Positions 51,353 to 60,164 of a DNA stretch of 64,000 bases are shown piece by piece. This DNA comes from Sphingobium cyanobacteriorum (lineage in GTDB: Bacteria; Pseudomonadota; Alphaproteobacteria; Sphingomonadales; Sphingomonadaceae), in NCBI RefSeq assembly GCF_030580935.1, contig NZ_JAUQOM010000014.1:1-64000 (forward strand), written 5' to 3'. Position numbers and translations under genes: made by a program. How positions within the stretch are numbered: position 1 is the stretch's first letter; each line of letters starts with the position of its first letter. The notes beneath the pieces are model-generated. The model was not told where the DNA came from, did not search any database, and saw nothing but the letters and a program-made list of their open reading frames with translations.

Positions 51353-51559
51353 TCAGCCCTTGGTGCCGACGGCGCGCCGATATTCGATGAGGTGGGCGTT
51401 GCCCGACACGCCGGCATCGACGATCTCGGCGTTGAGAATCGCCGGGAAGAGTGTCGCATGGTAGGAGCGCAACGCTGCCGGTTCTTCCGCGAGATGCGGC
51501 GGGACCGGGAGGTCGATGCCGTCGTATCGGTAAGTGCGGGTCAGGAGGTTGATCTGCAT
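51353..51559 (-). CDS. PRTRC system protein C (small, possible beta-grasp)
   Basis: The 68-residue protein (MQINLLTRTYRYDGIDLPVP at the start, ending YRRAVGTKG) matches PRTRC-C. Two short strands, a helix (PALRSYHATLFPAILNAEIV) and another strand suggest a ubiquitin-like beta-grasp, which fits the E1-like ThiF and JAMM partners; the fold is inferred. The C-terminus is GTKG and has no classical diglycine. Confidence 0.75.
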   Translation of the reverse strand: MQINLLTRTYRYDGIDLPVPPHLAEEPAALRSYHATLFPAILNAEIVDAGVSGNAHLIEYRRAVGTKG

Positions 51560-51601
51560 GATGGGCCTCTCGAATTGAGATGTTGGGCAAGTCGATGAAG
51601 G

Positions 51602-52030
51602 TCAGTCCCAGAGGCTGGCCGGTTCGTCCGCCTTGGCGTCGGCTGGCGGAGCGGCGGGGTTCGCAGCTTTTGCGGGACTCGTGGGCGCGGGCGTCTTCGG
51701 CGTTGCCGCCTTGGCCTTCGCGGCTTCGGCGGCGGCGGTGCGGGCCGCTTCGGCTGCCTGGCGTTGCTCCTCGAGCTGGTCGGCGAGCGTCTTGCGAGCG
51801 GCGATGAGCTGGCCGAGCGCACCGTCTTCGCCCTTGGCTAGTTCGGCGTCGATTTCCGCGGCGCTGGCGGTGAGCGAGATCGGGCGGGTTTCGCCGGTCT
51901 CGAGCTTGTGCGCGGCGCCTTCCTGCCTGCGGGGGATCACGGTCAGGGTGACGGTATCGTCCGGGCCGGCGACGAGATCGAAGCCGAGCGAGTAGCGCGC
52001 GAGCAGCGGGAGCAGGTTGGTAATCAGCAT
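51602..52030 (-). CDS. PRTRC system protein E
   Basis: The 142-residue protein starts MLITNLLPLLARYSLGFDLV, then TVTLTVIPRRQEG, and ends in an Ala/Pro/Lys-rich low-complexity region (about 85-135) closed by ADEPASLWD. This is the PRTRC-E pattern. It sits between ParB (34 bp upstream) and protein C (42 bp downstream). Function not established. Confidence 0.75.
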   Translation of the reverse strand: MLITNLLPLLARYSLGFDLVAGPDDTVTLTVIPRRQEGAAHKLETGETRPISLTASAAEIDAELAKGEDGALGQLIAARKTLADQLEEQRQAAEAARTAAAEAAKAKAATPKTPAPTSPAKAANPAAPPADAKADEPASLWD

Positions 52031-52064
52031 GGGGGCGCTTCCTTCTATGTGAGTGTTCGGGGGG

Positions 52065-53705
52065 TCAGGCGGCGAGTTCCGTGATCGCGGCTTCGGTCGG
52101 CGGCGCGGCCTTCACCGGCGGCGGTCCGTATTGGCCGTCGAGCGTCATCGAACTGGGGAGGCGTCCGGCCCAGTCGAAGCCGGGCCGGCCCAGCATGCCG
52201 GCGATGAGGTCGGCCTTCTTGGCGGTGAGGAGCTTGGCGAAGCCCTTTTCGCCCATGTGTGCGACGAGGCCGCATTCCTGGGCGATGAACTTGAGTTCAT
52301 CCTTGGTGTATCGCTCGAGGAAGGCCTTATCGACCTGCCAGACGTCGCGCAGGTCGACCGCGAAGGCCCGGGCGAGGTCGGCGACATGCCCGAAGGTGAG
52401 CACGTCCTTGGCATAGGCGGCGCCGACGGCGGACAGCACATTGGCCGCCTGCGGCTCCGAAAGGGCGCGGATCTCCGCGATCTTGTCGCCATAGGGAAGA
52501 TCCGGGAAGGTGGCGCCGACCAGGATGCCGGCACGCGCCTTCAGCGTTTCGGCCTTGATCTGGGGAAGCGTGCCCGACATGGCGGCGACGAGAATGGCGG
52601 TGTGGGCCTGGACGGCATCGGCCGCGAGCGCCCGGGCGACGGCGGTGCGCCACTTCGCCTCGCGCAGGTCGCTGGTACGGCCTGCGATCGATTTGACCGT
52701 GACAGTCGGCTTGTGCGCGGCGGAGCCGCCGCTCGTCGAAGGGAGCGGGGTCTGCGGAGCCGGGGCGCGCGGTTCGGCGCGGGTGGGAGCTTCAGTGCGA
52801 TCGCCCGGGTTCGCATCAGATCCGCCTTCGGTGTCGTCGAGGACGTCATCCTCGTCGTCATCGCGCTCGTCATCCTGCGCATCGTCAGTGGAGGGCGGAG
52901 CTGCAGCCCGTTCCGCCTTCTCGGCACGCTCCTGCTCCTCGAAGCGGATCGCCTCGGCGGTCTGGGTCTTCAGTTCGAAGCAACCGGGATTGGTGCAGTG
53001 TCCGTCGTCGACGTGGGTCTCGAACAGGGTTCGCTGGGAGGCCGAGTTGAACGGACAGGTGGTGCACTCGGTCTTGTCGAAGCAGGCAGCGGCGAGGTTC
53101 TGCGTCACCCGCATCAGCAATTCGCGAGTCTTGCCGACGTCCAGCCCGGCGGCGAGAATGGTCTCGAGGGCCTTGTCCTGCTTGTCGCCGGGTACGGCCG
53201 CCAGCAGCTCGGCATGGCCGACCTTGATCCGGCGTTCGTCGAGCGCGAGCTTCACGGCATCGGAAAGCTCGGCGAGCGCCAGGCGCCGATCGAGCTTCGC
53301 CCGGGACCAGCCAAGCCGTCGGGCGGCCTCGGCGCGATCGTTCTGGCAGGCCGCGAGATAGCGGACGGCGGCGTCAGCCTGCTCGGTTTCCGACGGATCG
53401 TCGCGGTCGTCATTCTCGGCGATCGCGGCGTCCAGCGCCTCCTGGTCCGTCATCTCGCGGATGATGACAGGCACTTCGCCATCGGGGCCGTAGGCTTCCA
53501 GACCGGCGCGGTAGCGGCGCTCGCCGGCGACGATCGCATAGACCTCGCCCTTGGGACGCAGGAGGATGGGCTGCAGGATTCCGCGCAGGCGGATCGAGGC
53601 GACAAGCTCGTCATGCTTCTTGCGGTCGAAATAGCGGCGCGGATTGTCGCCCTTGGTGATGAGGGAGAGCGGCAGCGTGGCGCGGATCGGTTCGGCAGGG
53701 GTCAA
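52065..53705 (-). CDS. PRTRC system ParB-family protein
   Basis: The 546-residue protein has the ParB/Srx N-terminal domain: IRLRGILQPILLRPKGEVYA, VAGERRYRAG and, later, RLGWSRAKLDRRLALAELSD as the helix-turn-helix. A cysteine cluster (CFDKTECTTCPFNSA, then CTNPGCFELKT) resembles a zinc-binding motif and is usual in PRTRC ParB. An acidic linker follows. ParB-like proteins bind centromere-like sites; this cassette's exact task is unknown. No ParA partner is seen next to it. The leader has a polypurine tract. Confidence 0.88.
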   Translation of the reverse strand: MTPAEPIRATLPLSLITKGDNPRRYFDRKKHDELVASIRLRGILQPILLRPKGEVYAIVAGERRYRAGLEAYGPDGEVPVIIREMTDQEALDAAIAENDDRDDPSETEQADAAVRYLAACQNDRAEAARRLGWSRAKLDRRLALAELSDAVKLALDERRIKVGHAELLAAVPGDKQDKALETILAAGLDVGKTRELLMRVTQNLAAACFDKTECTTCPFNSASQRTLFETHVDDGHCTNPGCFELKTQTAEAIRFEEQERAEKAERAAAPPSTDDAQDDERDDDEDDVLDDTEGGSDANPGDRTEAPTRAEPRAPAPQTPLPSTSGGSAAHKPTVTVKSIAGRTSDLREAKWRTAVARALAADAVQAHTAILVAAMSGTLPQIKAETLKARAGILVGATFPDLPYGDKIAEIRALSEPQAANVLSAVGAAYAKDVLTFGHVADLARAFAVDLRDVWQVDKAFLERYTKDELKFIAQECGLVAHMGEKGFAKLLTAKKADLIAGMLGRPGFDWAGRLPSSMTLDGQYGPPPVKAAPPTEAAITELAA

Positions 53706-53780
53706 GGCTGGTCTCCTCGGGGATTGGGGAAGGCAGGGTCCATCGAGCCCGCGCGCTCTCGGTCGGCGAGCCTGAAGCTC

Positions 53781-53801
53781 GCCCTCCCCCTCCCCTCTCG
53801 C
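53781..53801 (-). promoter_or_regulatory. Polypurine leader tract of the PRTRC operon
   Basis: The coding strand reads GCGAGAGGGGAGGGGGAGGG, 76-96 nt before the ParB ATG at 53705. Four G-runs. Confidence 0.45.
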
Positions 53802-53869
53802 TGCCCGGAGGGCCGGCGAGCCGATGCGCTGATTTTCATGGGGAATGGGGCTTGAGGGCTCGCTGGCGC

Positions 53870-54223
53870 TCAGTAGTCCTCGGCGAGCATGACGGTGAGG
53901 ACGCGCCGCGTGATCGAGGCGTCCGCCGGGTCGTCGGAGCCGAACTCGAGCGCCATGTCATAATAATCGATCTTGAAGAGGACCCTCTGCCCCTGCAGGT
54001 CGAAGGCGCCGAAATCGCGCTCGGGCCCGTCGCCGGGCTTGAACGCATAGCGGCGGACCGCCGCGAGCAGTTCGGCCTGCGCGAGCACCTCGGCGATGCC
54101 TTCGCCCTCGCCGGACAGCCGGGCAAGGCAATTGCGGGTGACCATGATGCGGGCATGGGCATCGAGGCCCTGCCGGCAGCGATCGTTGAGACGGGCGATC
54201 CGTTCGGTGGCGGGAATTGTCAT
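53870..54223 (-). CDS. DUF3768 protein
   Basis: The 117-residue protein matches DUF3768: RIARLNDRCRQGLDAHARIM, then DFGAFDLQGQRVLFKIDYYD, then DADASI-like DPADASITRRVLTVMLAEDY. DUF3768 is a common plasmid and phage small protein of unknown function. The gene overlaps the PP-loop gene by 4 bp (ATGA), so the two are coupled. Confidence 0.85.
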   Translation of the reverse strand: MTIPATERIARLNDRCRQGLDAHARIMVTRNCLARLSGEGEGIAEVLAQAELLAAVRRYAFKPGDGPERDFGAFDLQGQRVLFKIDYYDMALEFGSDDPADASITRRVLTVMLAEDY

Positions 54224-55188
54224 GCGGCCTCCAGCAAGCCGGCGTTGAAGGTGTCGAGCCACTCCGCCATTGCCGGTCGTTCGGGGAGCGGGACATGCGC
54301 GGCGACGTCCTGAAAGCGGATGAGGTCGGCGGGCGCATCGCGGATGATCGCGTCGATGTCGGCTGCGGGGAGCAGCTCCTCGGCGCGGATGAAGTCGGTC
54401 ATTCGGCCGGGTCTGGTCGAGGTAGACCGGCGCCACAGGCCTTCGACGGTACGCAGGCGCGGGGCCGCGCGGGCTTCGACCAGGACGATGAGCCGAAGGC
54501 ACCAGGCCGGTAGCGCCCGAACCTCGTCCGGCTTCATGGCGCCGCAGATGAAGCAGCTCGACTTGGGCGGCACGGGAAGGCCGGCAGCCTCGATGCGGGC
54601 GATGCAGGCGGCGCGGTCCCATTTCCATTCGCGAAGCGGGTATCGGCACTCGAAGAGATCATGCTCGATCGCGGAAGCATGGGCATGGCGCCGAGTATCC
54701 GCCGGCGAGGCATCATAGCCGATCAGGCGGATGACCTTCTGGCCGCGCGCCCAGGCCGCTTTCGCCGGCGCCCACTGTTTCAGGAACGCATCCTGGGGCG
54801 CCACCTTCCACTTAAGGGAGCACGAATGACGCCCCAGAGAAATGCTCGGCAGCGTCGCATTGGTGAGGACGTTGGCTAGCAGGTCGTAATAGGGCGGCCA
54901 GTGCTTGAACCGGCGCGGCGTGTAGCGAACGGTCTCGTAGCGGATGCCGCGCGCGGCCATCCAGGCGGCGATCATCTTCTGATAGGCGTAGGTCTCCGGC
55001 TTCTCGATGCCCGGGTCGCCGGTCAGGACGAGATCGGGCGGGGTTCCGCGGCTTTCGAGCTCGACGAGCAGCGCGGTGCTGTCGACGCCGATCCCGTAGG
55101 CGAGCACCACGGGGGCAGGTTCGGCGACGCGGATATAGTCGATGTCGCGAATATGCGCGGCGGGCGCGGAAGGATCGGTCGCCAGCAT
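54220..55188 (-). CDS. PP-loop ATP pyrophosphatase (PAPS-reductase-like)
   Basis: The 322-residue protein has an AYGIGVDSTALLVELESR PP-loop (30-38, a variant of SGGxDS), a DPGIEKPETYAYQ motif, LGRHSCSLKWKVAPQDAFLK with C-x(3)-K, and a late CFICGAMKPDEV. This pattern is that of N-type ATP pyrophosphatases such as PAPS reductase, DndC or phage enzymes. Candidate roles are sulfur transfer onto nucleic acid or another adenylation. It lies in a patch with a Mom-like protein. The leader contains a polypurine tract. Confidence 0.75.
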   Translation of the reverse strand: MLATDPSAPAAHIRDIDYIRVAEPAPVVLAYGIGVDSTALLVELESRGTPPDLVLTGDPGIEKPETYAYQKMIAAWMAARGIRYETVRYTPRRFKHWPPYYDLLANVLTNATLPSISLGRHSCSLKWKVAPQDAFLKQWAPAKAAWARGQKVIRLIGYDASPADTRRHAHASAIEHDLFECRYPLREWKWDRAACIARIEAAGLPVPPKSSCFICGAMKPDEVRALPAWCLRLIVLVEARAAPRLRTVEGLWRRSTSTRPGRMTDFIRAEELLPAADIDAIIRDAPADLIRFQDVAAHVPLPERPAMAEWLDTFNAGLLEAA

Positions 55189-55230
55189 GGAGGTGCTCCG
55201 TTCTCGCGCAGTCCATCTGCGCGCCGAACG

Positions 55231-55252
55231 TCCCCCCGCCTCTCCTCCTCGG
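55231..55252 (-). promoter_or_regulatory. Polypurine leader tract of the PP-loop operon
   Basis: The coding strand reads CGAGGAGGAGAGGCGGGGGG, 43-64 nt before the ATG at 55188. Confidence 0.4.
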
Positions 55253-55275
55253 CCCTGGGTGGTGAAAGCGCATCG

Positions 55276-55518
55276 TCACTCGGCGTCCTGAAGGCTGGAC
55301 TCCCGATCGTATAGATCGAGATGGACGCCGATCGCGGCCGCCGCGTCGGTCGTGAGGTCCCGGTGGTCATCGCCGTCGAGGGCGGTGGCCATCTCGATCA
55401 CCGGATGAACCGATACGACCTGGCCTGACGGAAGCCGGAAGAGGTTGGTCGATCCGTCGATTTGTTCGGTCCCGTCGGGGACGTCGAAGCGGCCATGGAT
55501 TTCGAACTCGACATGCAT
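55276..55518 (-). CDS. Small hypothetical protein, 80 residues
   Basis: It starts [20 protein letters not shown] and includes [20 protein letters not shown], a beta-rich compact pattern. Not recognised. GGAG lies 8-9 nt before the ATG. It precedes the PP-loop gene by 87 bp on the same strand, so a shared transcript is possible. Confidence 0.5.
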   Translation of the reverse strand: MHVEFEIHGRFDVPDGTEQIDGSTNLFRLPSGQVVSVHPVIEMATALDGDDHRDLTTDAAAAIGVHLDLYDRESSLQDAE

Positions 55519-55637
55519 CAGACTGCTCCTCTGCTGAAGACGATATTGCGGCCCCACCGGCGGACGCGACGCCGCCGAAAGAGCAACGGCACGCGGATGC
55601 CGACCTCGAAAGGCGGCCCCCCTTGGAGATGAATTGG

Positions 55638-55874
55638 ATGAGCGACATCGCCGATCGAATTGCGGAGCTTGTGGCGGACCAGCTTGGTGCCGATCGCGAC
55701 AAGGTTACACCCGACGCCCATTTTATCGATGACCTCGGTGCCGACAGCCTCGACGTCGTCGAGCTCGTCATGGCTATCGAGGAAGAGTTCAATATCTCGA
55801 TATCGGATGCCGATGCCGAGAAAATCCAGACCGTCGGCGACGCAATCACCTACGTCGAAAGCGCCAAAGCCTGA
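55638..55874 (+). CDS. acpP: Acyl carrier protein, orphan
   Basis: The 78-residue acidic protein matches [23 protein letters not shown], then [20 protein letters not shown] with the phosphopantetheine-accepting S37, then [14 protein letters not shown]. It carries acyl groups in fatty-acid or secondary metabolism. No fatty-acid or polyketide gene is nearby, so it is an orphan on a mobile element. GGAG lies about 9 nt upstream of the ATG at 55638. Its 3' end overlaps the Mom-like gene by 25 bp in the opposite direction. Confidence 0.9.
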   Translation: MSDIADRIAELVADQLGADRDKVTPDAHFIDDLGADSLDVVELVMAIEEEFNISISDADAEKIQTVGDAITYVESAKA

Positions 55875-56659
55875 CGCTGGAATCGAGCCTGCGGGAGGAT
55901 TTTGGGATAGGGAAGCCTGGGCAGCGTCCGGCCGTTTCGGCGGGCGCTGCGGGTCAGCTCGAAACAATAGGTGAAAAGCCCGGCGGTGCGATGGCGGGTC
56001 AGGAGGCCTTCAGCCTGAAGACGGCGGAGCCAGGTTTCCGGCTGCTCCCGAAGTCCCGGGCCTGGCAGGCCGAGGCCGACGATCTGTGCGATCGCGCCAT
56101 CCATGCCCCGTTCGCCGAGCCGGATTTTGGAGAGCGTCCGATCGGAGATGGTGCGGTTCCCTACGCGAAGGACGATGCGCGGCCGGGAGACGCCCCGGTG
56201 CGCGCCGGACAGGGCAGCATAGACCCGGCCGACATGACCTGCCTCGGGATCGCTGTAGGAGACCACGGCCTCGATTCTGGGGCGTGCTTGACGAAGAAGC
56301 CGAAAGGCACGGGCGCAAAAGAAGCTTTCGCCATTCTGCGGAACGCTGTCGAGCAGGACCAGCCGCGCGAGGACGCATCCTTTGGCGGGATCGGTAAAGC
56401 CGGTATGCCGGGTGATGACGGCGTCGGTCGCCGGCACAGCAAAGACGGCCACACCTTCCAGCACCGCCTGGCGGCCGAAGAGACCTATCGCGACCTGAGC
56501 GGCCGGGTAGCTCGGCAGATAATGATGCTCGGCGATGAACGCGCGCGCGGCGGCGTGGTCGATGATGTCCGCCGAGTAGGCTTTCGGATTGATGACGAGA
56601 GAGTCGGTCGCCCATAGAGCGCGCCGCTCCCGCCAGCGCTGGCTGCGTGAGGTGTCCAT
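55850..56659 (-). CDS. Mom-like adenine modification protein (GNAT-related)
   Basis: Phage Mu Mom adds a carbamoylmethyl group to adenine to evade restriction. The 269-residue protein shows the Mom-family pattern: [60 protein letters not shown] and [20 protein letters not shown], and [20 protein letters not shown]. It would modify plasmid or host DNA. It has a polypurine tract in its leader. The family assignment is by memory of conserved blocks. Confidence 0.7.
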   Translation of the reverse strand: MDTSRSQRWRERRALWATDSLVINPKAYSADIIDHAAARAFIAEHHYLPSYPAAQVAIGLFGRQAVLEGVAVFAVPATDAVITRHTGFTDPAKGCVLARLVLLDSVPQNGESFFCARAFRLLRQARPRIEAVVSYSDPEAGHVGRVYAALSGAHRGVSRPRIVLRVGNRTISDRTLSKIRLGERGMDGAIAQIVGLGLPGPGLREQPETWLRRLQAEGLLTRHRTAGLFTYCFELTRSARRNGRTLPRLPYPKILPQARFQRQALALST

Positions 56660-56710
56660 GTCGTGGCCTCGGGATGGAGAAGGATCGACGCCGCTTGGAC
56701 CTTCGACCTG

Positions 56711-56739
56711 TCTCCCCGGTCCATTCCCCTCTTCTTTGG
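56711..56739 (-). promoter_or_regulatory. Polypurine leader tract of the Mom-like gene
   Basis: The coding strand reads CCAAAGAAGAGGGGAATGGA then CCGGGGAGA, 52-80 nt before the ATG at 56659. It is the least regular copy. Confidence 0.35.
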
Positions 56740-56922
56740 ACAGGGATCGAGATGAATCGGTTTACGGAATGTTTGGGATTGGGCACGATCAGATATCGCA
56801 CATCCCCTGATTGGCGCCGGTGAGCTTATGTTCCTTTGAGGCCTTGCGAGCTTCACATGGCGTCATGTTCCCGGTAGCGAATAGTCCTCCGGGTTCTTTC
56901 AACCAAAGAAGGCAAGATCATC

Positions 56923-57414
56923 ATGAGCGAAGTATCGGAAGACGATAGCACGCTGATTACCCTGACCGCCGATATCGTCGCGGCACATGTGACGAACAAC
57001 AGCGTGGCGGTCGCTGATCTGCCATCCTTGATCCAGAATGTTCATGGAGCGCTGAGCAATCTCGGCAAAAGTGAACCGGCTGCCGAAACAAAGCAGGAGC
57101 CGGCGGTGTCGGTCCGGGCTTCGATCAAACCCGACTATATCGTCTGTCTGGAAGACGGCAAAAAGCTCAAGATGCTCAAGCGCCATCTCATGACGCATTA
57201 TCAGATGACGCCGGCTGATTATCGTTCGAAGTGGAATCTTCCGGCCGACTATCCGATGGTCGCACCCAACTATGCCGAGCAGCGCCGCACGCTCGCGAAG
57301 AGCATCGGCCTCGGGCGCAAGCCCAAGGCGGCCAGCGCCGCGCCGGCAAAGGCCACCAAAGCCGCCCCGGCTCGTCGCGGACGTGCAAAGTCAACCGAAG
57401 GGCAGCCTTCCTAG
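56923..57414 (+). CDS. MucR/Ros-family zinc-finger transcriptional regulator
   Basis: MucR/Ros proteins silence AT-rich and virulence or conjugation genes in alphaproteobacteria. The 163-residue protein has the zinc finger C75-x2-D78-x9-H88-x3-H92 in [20 protein letters not shown], then [20 protein letters not shown]. The C-terminal tail is basic ([12 protein letters not shown]) and could compact DNA. The 262-bp upstream region has no other gene and probably holds its promoter and autoregulatory sites. Confidence 0.92.
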   Translation: MSEVSEDDSTLITLTADIVAAHVTNNSVAVADLPSLIQNVHGALSNLGKSEPAAETKQEPAVSVRASIKPDYIVCLEDGKKLKMLKRHLMTHYQMTPADYRSKWNLPADYPMVAPNYAEQRRTLAKSIGLGRKPKAASAAPAKATKAAPARRGRAKSTEGQPS

Positions 57415-57452
57415 CAGCATCAACGCGGCATTTCGGTTCGGAGACGTCGGGT

Positions 57453-58001
57453 TTGGAACAGGGACAGTCGGGTCAAAGTGCGCCGGCGCGGCGCGTGACA
57501 GCACCTTCAGGGCAGCCCGATGCACGTCCGCCGTCCTATCCCGGCACCGAGGCGTCGGTCGGCACGGTCGTGAGCCTGGCCGACGCCTATTGGGATGCCG
57601 CGCACAGGCTGTTGCCGCAGATCGAGAAGGGCCGGGGTGTCTCGTCCGCGCCTGCCAGGCTGTGCGCCATTCAATCGATCGAGACCTATCTCAACGCGTT
57701 CTTGCTCTTTCATTCGCTCGATCGAAAGCTGGTGCGGGGCCTGCAGCACGATCTCGCCGAGCGCACGCGCCTGGCGGTCGAAAAAGGGCTGTCGCTCCGC
57801 CGACGCACCGCAGAGCATCTGATCCGGCTCAGCGACCAGCGTGACTATCTGGTGGTGCGATATGGTCCAGAGCAGCTCGGCGACCTGTCAGAGATCAACC
57901 GGATGTTCGCGACGCTGAAGGAGATCGCAGAGAAGGTCCGGGCAGCGATCTTCGAGCAGCCCTATGATCGTGCAGACCCATGGTACAAGGTCTATTGGTG
58001 A
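57453..58001 (+). CDS. Hypothetical helical protein, possible HEPN-like
   Basis: The 182-residue protein starts at TTG 57453 after GGAG and is helical: HRLLPQIEKGRG, RLCAIQSIETYLNAFLLFHS, then QRDYLVVRYGPEQLGDLSEI. Helical HEPN-like domains have this look, but the RX4-6H motif is not clear. It follows MucR by 38 bp on the same strand, so it is probably in the MucR transcript. GTG 57570 is an alternative start. Confidence 0.55.
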   Translation: MEQGQSGQSAPARRVTAPSGQPDARPPSYPGTEASVGTVVSLADAYWDAAHRLLPQIEKGRGVSSAPARLCAIQSIETYLNAFLLFHSLDRKLVRGLQHDLAERTRLAVEKGLSLRRRTAEHLIRLSDQRDYLVVRYGPEQLGDLSEINRMFATLKEIAEKVRAAIFEQPYDRADPWYKVYW

Positions 58002-58060
58002 CCCGGAGACCTTGTCGCGCAGTGATGTCCGGTCGCGAGCGGCGAGGGCCAGCCTCCCAG

Positions 58061-58864
58061 TCAGAACAGGGTCAACTGCTCGCCGATCGCGCGGGGCTGT
58101 GGTTCACGCGCTGGCATGCGAGGAGATGGGCGCGCAACTGTCGTTTGCGGTAGGGAGCGTGCCGGCGGCTCGGCTGCGCGAGGTTGGGCCGCAAGCTTCG
58201 CACCCCAGCCTCCCAGGATATGGGCCGGAGTGAACCAGTGCTCGCGAACCTCGTTGCTGAGGGAGTTGCCGACCATGACATGGGCCGGGATATGGAGCAG
58301 CGAGAACTGGATATAGGCCATGTGGACGGCTCGGCTGTCGATATCGACCGCGGTCACATGGAGATGGCGCTGGTAATTGATGTCGGCTGCGAGCATCGCC
58401 TGCGCGAGCGCGATGACCATGGCCCCTGCACCGCAGGCGGGCTCCATCGCGCTGACGAACCCCTTGTCGGCGATCAGCGCCCGCGCGTCATCGGCGTTGC
58501 CGAGCGTGATTTCCGCCATCATCTGGCATACGGGATAGGGCGTGAAGAACTGGCCCCTGTTCTTGTTGTGGATCTCGAGCGCGGTGAAGATGCTGCCCAA
58601 GACATCGCCCGGCGCGGCTTCCAGCGCCAAGGTGATTTCGGCGAAGACCTGCGGAAACATCTCGACGGTCGGCCTGTCATATCGTCCCACGATCTCGAGG
58701 TAGCGCGCCTCCCGATCGGTCCGCGAGCGGCTGTCGACGCTGTTCGAGATGCTGATCGCGCAGAGCTCCATGCAATCGGAGAAGAGGCTGTAGCGATCGT
58801 GGCGATAGCCATGGGCGTCGAAGAGTTTGAGGACGTTCCTGATATGTCGATCCTGGGGCGGCAT
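58061..58864 (-). CDS. N6-adenine methyltransferase-like protein lacking motif IV
   Basis: The 267-residue protein has type I HsdM-like features: GQFFTPYPVCQMMAEITLGN, motif I EPACGAGAMVIALAQAMLAA, and VTAVDIDSRAVHMAYIQFSL with the acidic motif II. It then reads HVMVGNSLSNEVREHW, without the catalytic (N/D/S)PP(Y/F). The last 60 residues are Pro/Arg-rich. SAM binding may be kept while methylation is probably lost; it could act as an adaptor or antirestriction factor. It follows the seven-repeat gene by 88 bp. Confidence 0.7.
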   Translation of the reverse strand: MPPQDRHIRNVLKLFDAHGYRHDRYSLFSDCMELCAISISNSVDSRSRTDREARYLEIVGRYDRPTVEMFPQVFAEITLALEAAPGDVLGSIFTALEIHNKNRGQFFTPYPVCQMMAEITLGNADDARALIADKGFVSAMEPACGAGAMVIALAQAMLAADINYQRHLHVTAVDIDSRAVHMAYIQFSLLHIPAHVMVGNSLSNEVREHWFTPAHILGGWGAKLAAQPRAAEPPARSLPQTTVARPSPRMPAREPQPRAIGEQLTLF

Positions 58865-58952
58865 GAGGGTTCCCCGAGCGCCGGCCGTCTGGCGACCGCG
58901 CCTGCTGTGTCTGGTTGAAGGGTGGGAGGGTCCGCCGGCATCGACGGAGAGC

Positions 58953-60164
58953 TCACGCGGCGGCGAGCAGACCCTCGAGCGTCACGGCGCGTCTGGGCCT
59001 CCGCCCGAACTGGTAGCCGTGATTGGTCGCGTATTTGCTGACCGACATGGCCTTCCGGTCGAGAGCGAGCGCCAGATCGGCGATCGAAACCCCGGTGCGG
59101 AAGGCGATTTCGAGGGCGCGGGTCTCATCGTCGCTGAACGGGCGGATGTAGCCGTGGACCAGGCCCAGGACGTTGGCACGCGTGGTGATCGATGCCTTGG
59201 TCCGGCCCATGCTCGCTGCGAGGGTCTTGGTCGCGACACGGCCATAGTCTGCGCGCAGTCGCGCTTCCTCGGCCTCGGTCCAGTCCGGACCGATGCGCCA
59301 TCCGTTGCGGTTGGCATGGAGGCCGCGCAGCCCGAGATATTCGGCGCGGTGGCGCAGCGAGCCAGCGGTGCGGCCGAGCTGGCGCCGCAGCGGGGTCAGG
59401 CTTGTCCCCTCGGTATAGGCCTTGCCGAGGAACGCGTCCTCTTCGGGTGTCCAGGCCCGGCCCCATCCGCGGCCGTAGCCGAGCTTGCGGATGGCAAGGC
59501 CGAAGCCTCTGATCGTTCTATGCGGAAAGCCCTCCCCGACAAGCATCGCGACGATCGCCGTGTAGCGGTGCCCCGCCTCCGCAAGCTCGAGTGCGCGAGC
59601 CGTCTCCTGCTCAGTCCAGTCGGGCGGATGGTTTGCGTGCACGATGCCGAGATAGCCGGCGCGGCTGGACAACCCGCCGAAAGGCCGGCCGATCAGCGTC
59701 GCGATCTGGGCGAGAGGAACGCCGCGGCGATACCCCTCGGTGAGCTGGGCATCTTCCCAGGGTGTCCATTCGGGAGGATTGCCTTCGGTCAGGTCGAGAA
59801 GCCGGGCCCGGGCATAGACCGCTGAGCAGGAGCGAGCGAGATCCGAGGCGATGGTGGCGGTCGGCTCGGTGCCATAGCGGCGAGTGAGCTCTGCATCGTC
59901 GAATTCGGTCCACGACCGCGTCGAGTTGCGACGAAGCCCCAGCAGCGCGATCCGCTCGGATATCGCCCCCCTGCCCCTGCCGAGCGTGAGCGCCATATCG
60001 CCAATCGAGATGTCTTCGAGAAAGAGAGCTCGGAGCCTTTCACTCTCGGCCGGCGTCCAGGCGTCCGCGCGATAGGCCATTTCGCGCAGCGGCGGTGGCT
60101 GGGGGAAAGGGCCTGGCGCAGGCGCGAGCTCGACGACGTTGGCGTCCAGGTCGAGCGGGGTCAT
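58953..60164 (-). CDS. Protein with seven Myb/SANT-like helix-turn-helix repeats
   Basis: The 403-residue protein consists almost wholly of tandem repeats starting W36, W85, W133, W183, W238, W295 and a degenerate seventh at F343, about every 48-57 residues. A typical repeat is WTPEEDAFLGKAYTEGTSLT, then PLRRQLGRTAGSLRHRAEYL. This W-T-x-x-E-D...LGR...R-A-x-x-LG pattern is that of Myb/SANT-type DNA-binding helix-turn-helix units. ATG 60164 overlaps the ATPase stop by 4 bp (ATGA), so it is translationally coupled. I do not know a named family; a DNA-recognition subunit is inferred. Confidence 0.75.
   Translation of the reverse strand: MTPLDLDANVVELAPAPGPFPQPPPLREMAYRADAWTPAESERLRALFLEDISIGDMALTLGRGRGAISERIALLGLRRNSTRSWTEFDDAELTRRYGTEPTATIASDLARSCSAVYARARLLDLTEGNPPEWTPWEDAQLTEGYRRGVPLAQIATLIGRPFGGLSSRAGYLGIVHANHPPDWTEQETARALELAEAGHRYTAIVAMLVGEGFPHRTIRGFGLAIRKLGYGRGWGRAWTPEEDAFLGKAYTEGTSLTPLRRQLGRTAGSLRHRAEYLGLRGLHANRNGWRIGPDWTEAEEARLRADYGRVATKTLAASMGRTKASITTRANVLGLVHGYIRPFSDDETRALEIAFRTGVSIADLALALDRKAMSVSKYATNHGYQFGRRPRRAVTLEGLLAAA

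Noticed and set aside
45600-53800. PRTRC protein D (actin-like) or a ParA partner
   Set aside because: No reading frame in this cassette shows actin-like or Walker-type ParA motifs; the GHKL protein is a different fold.
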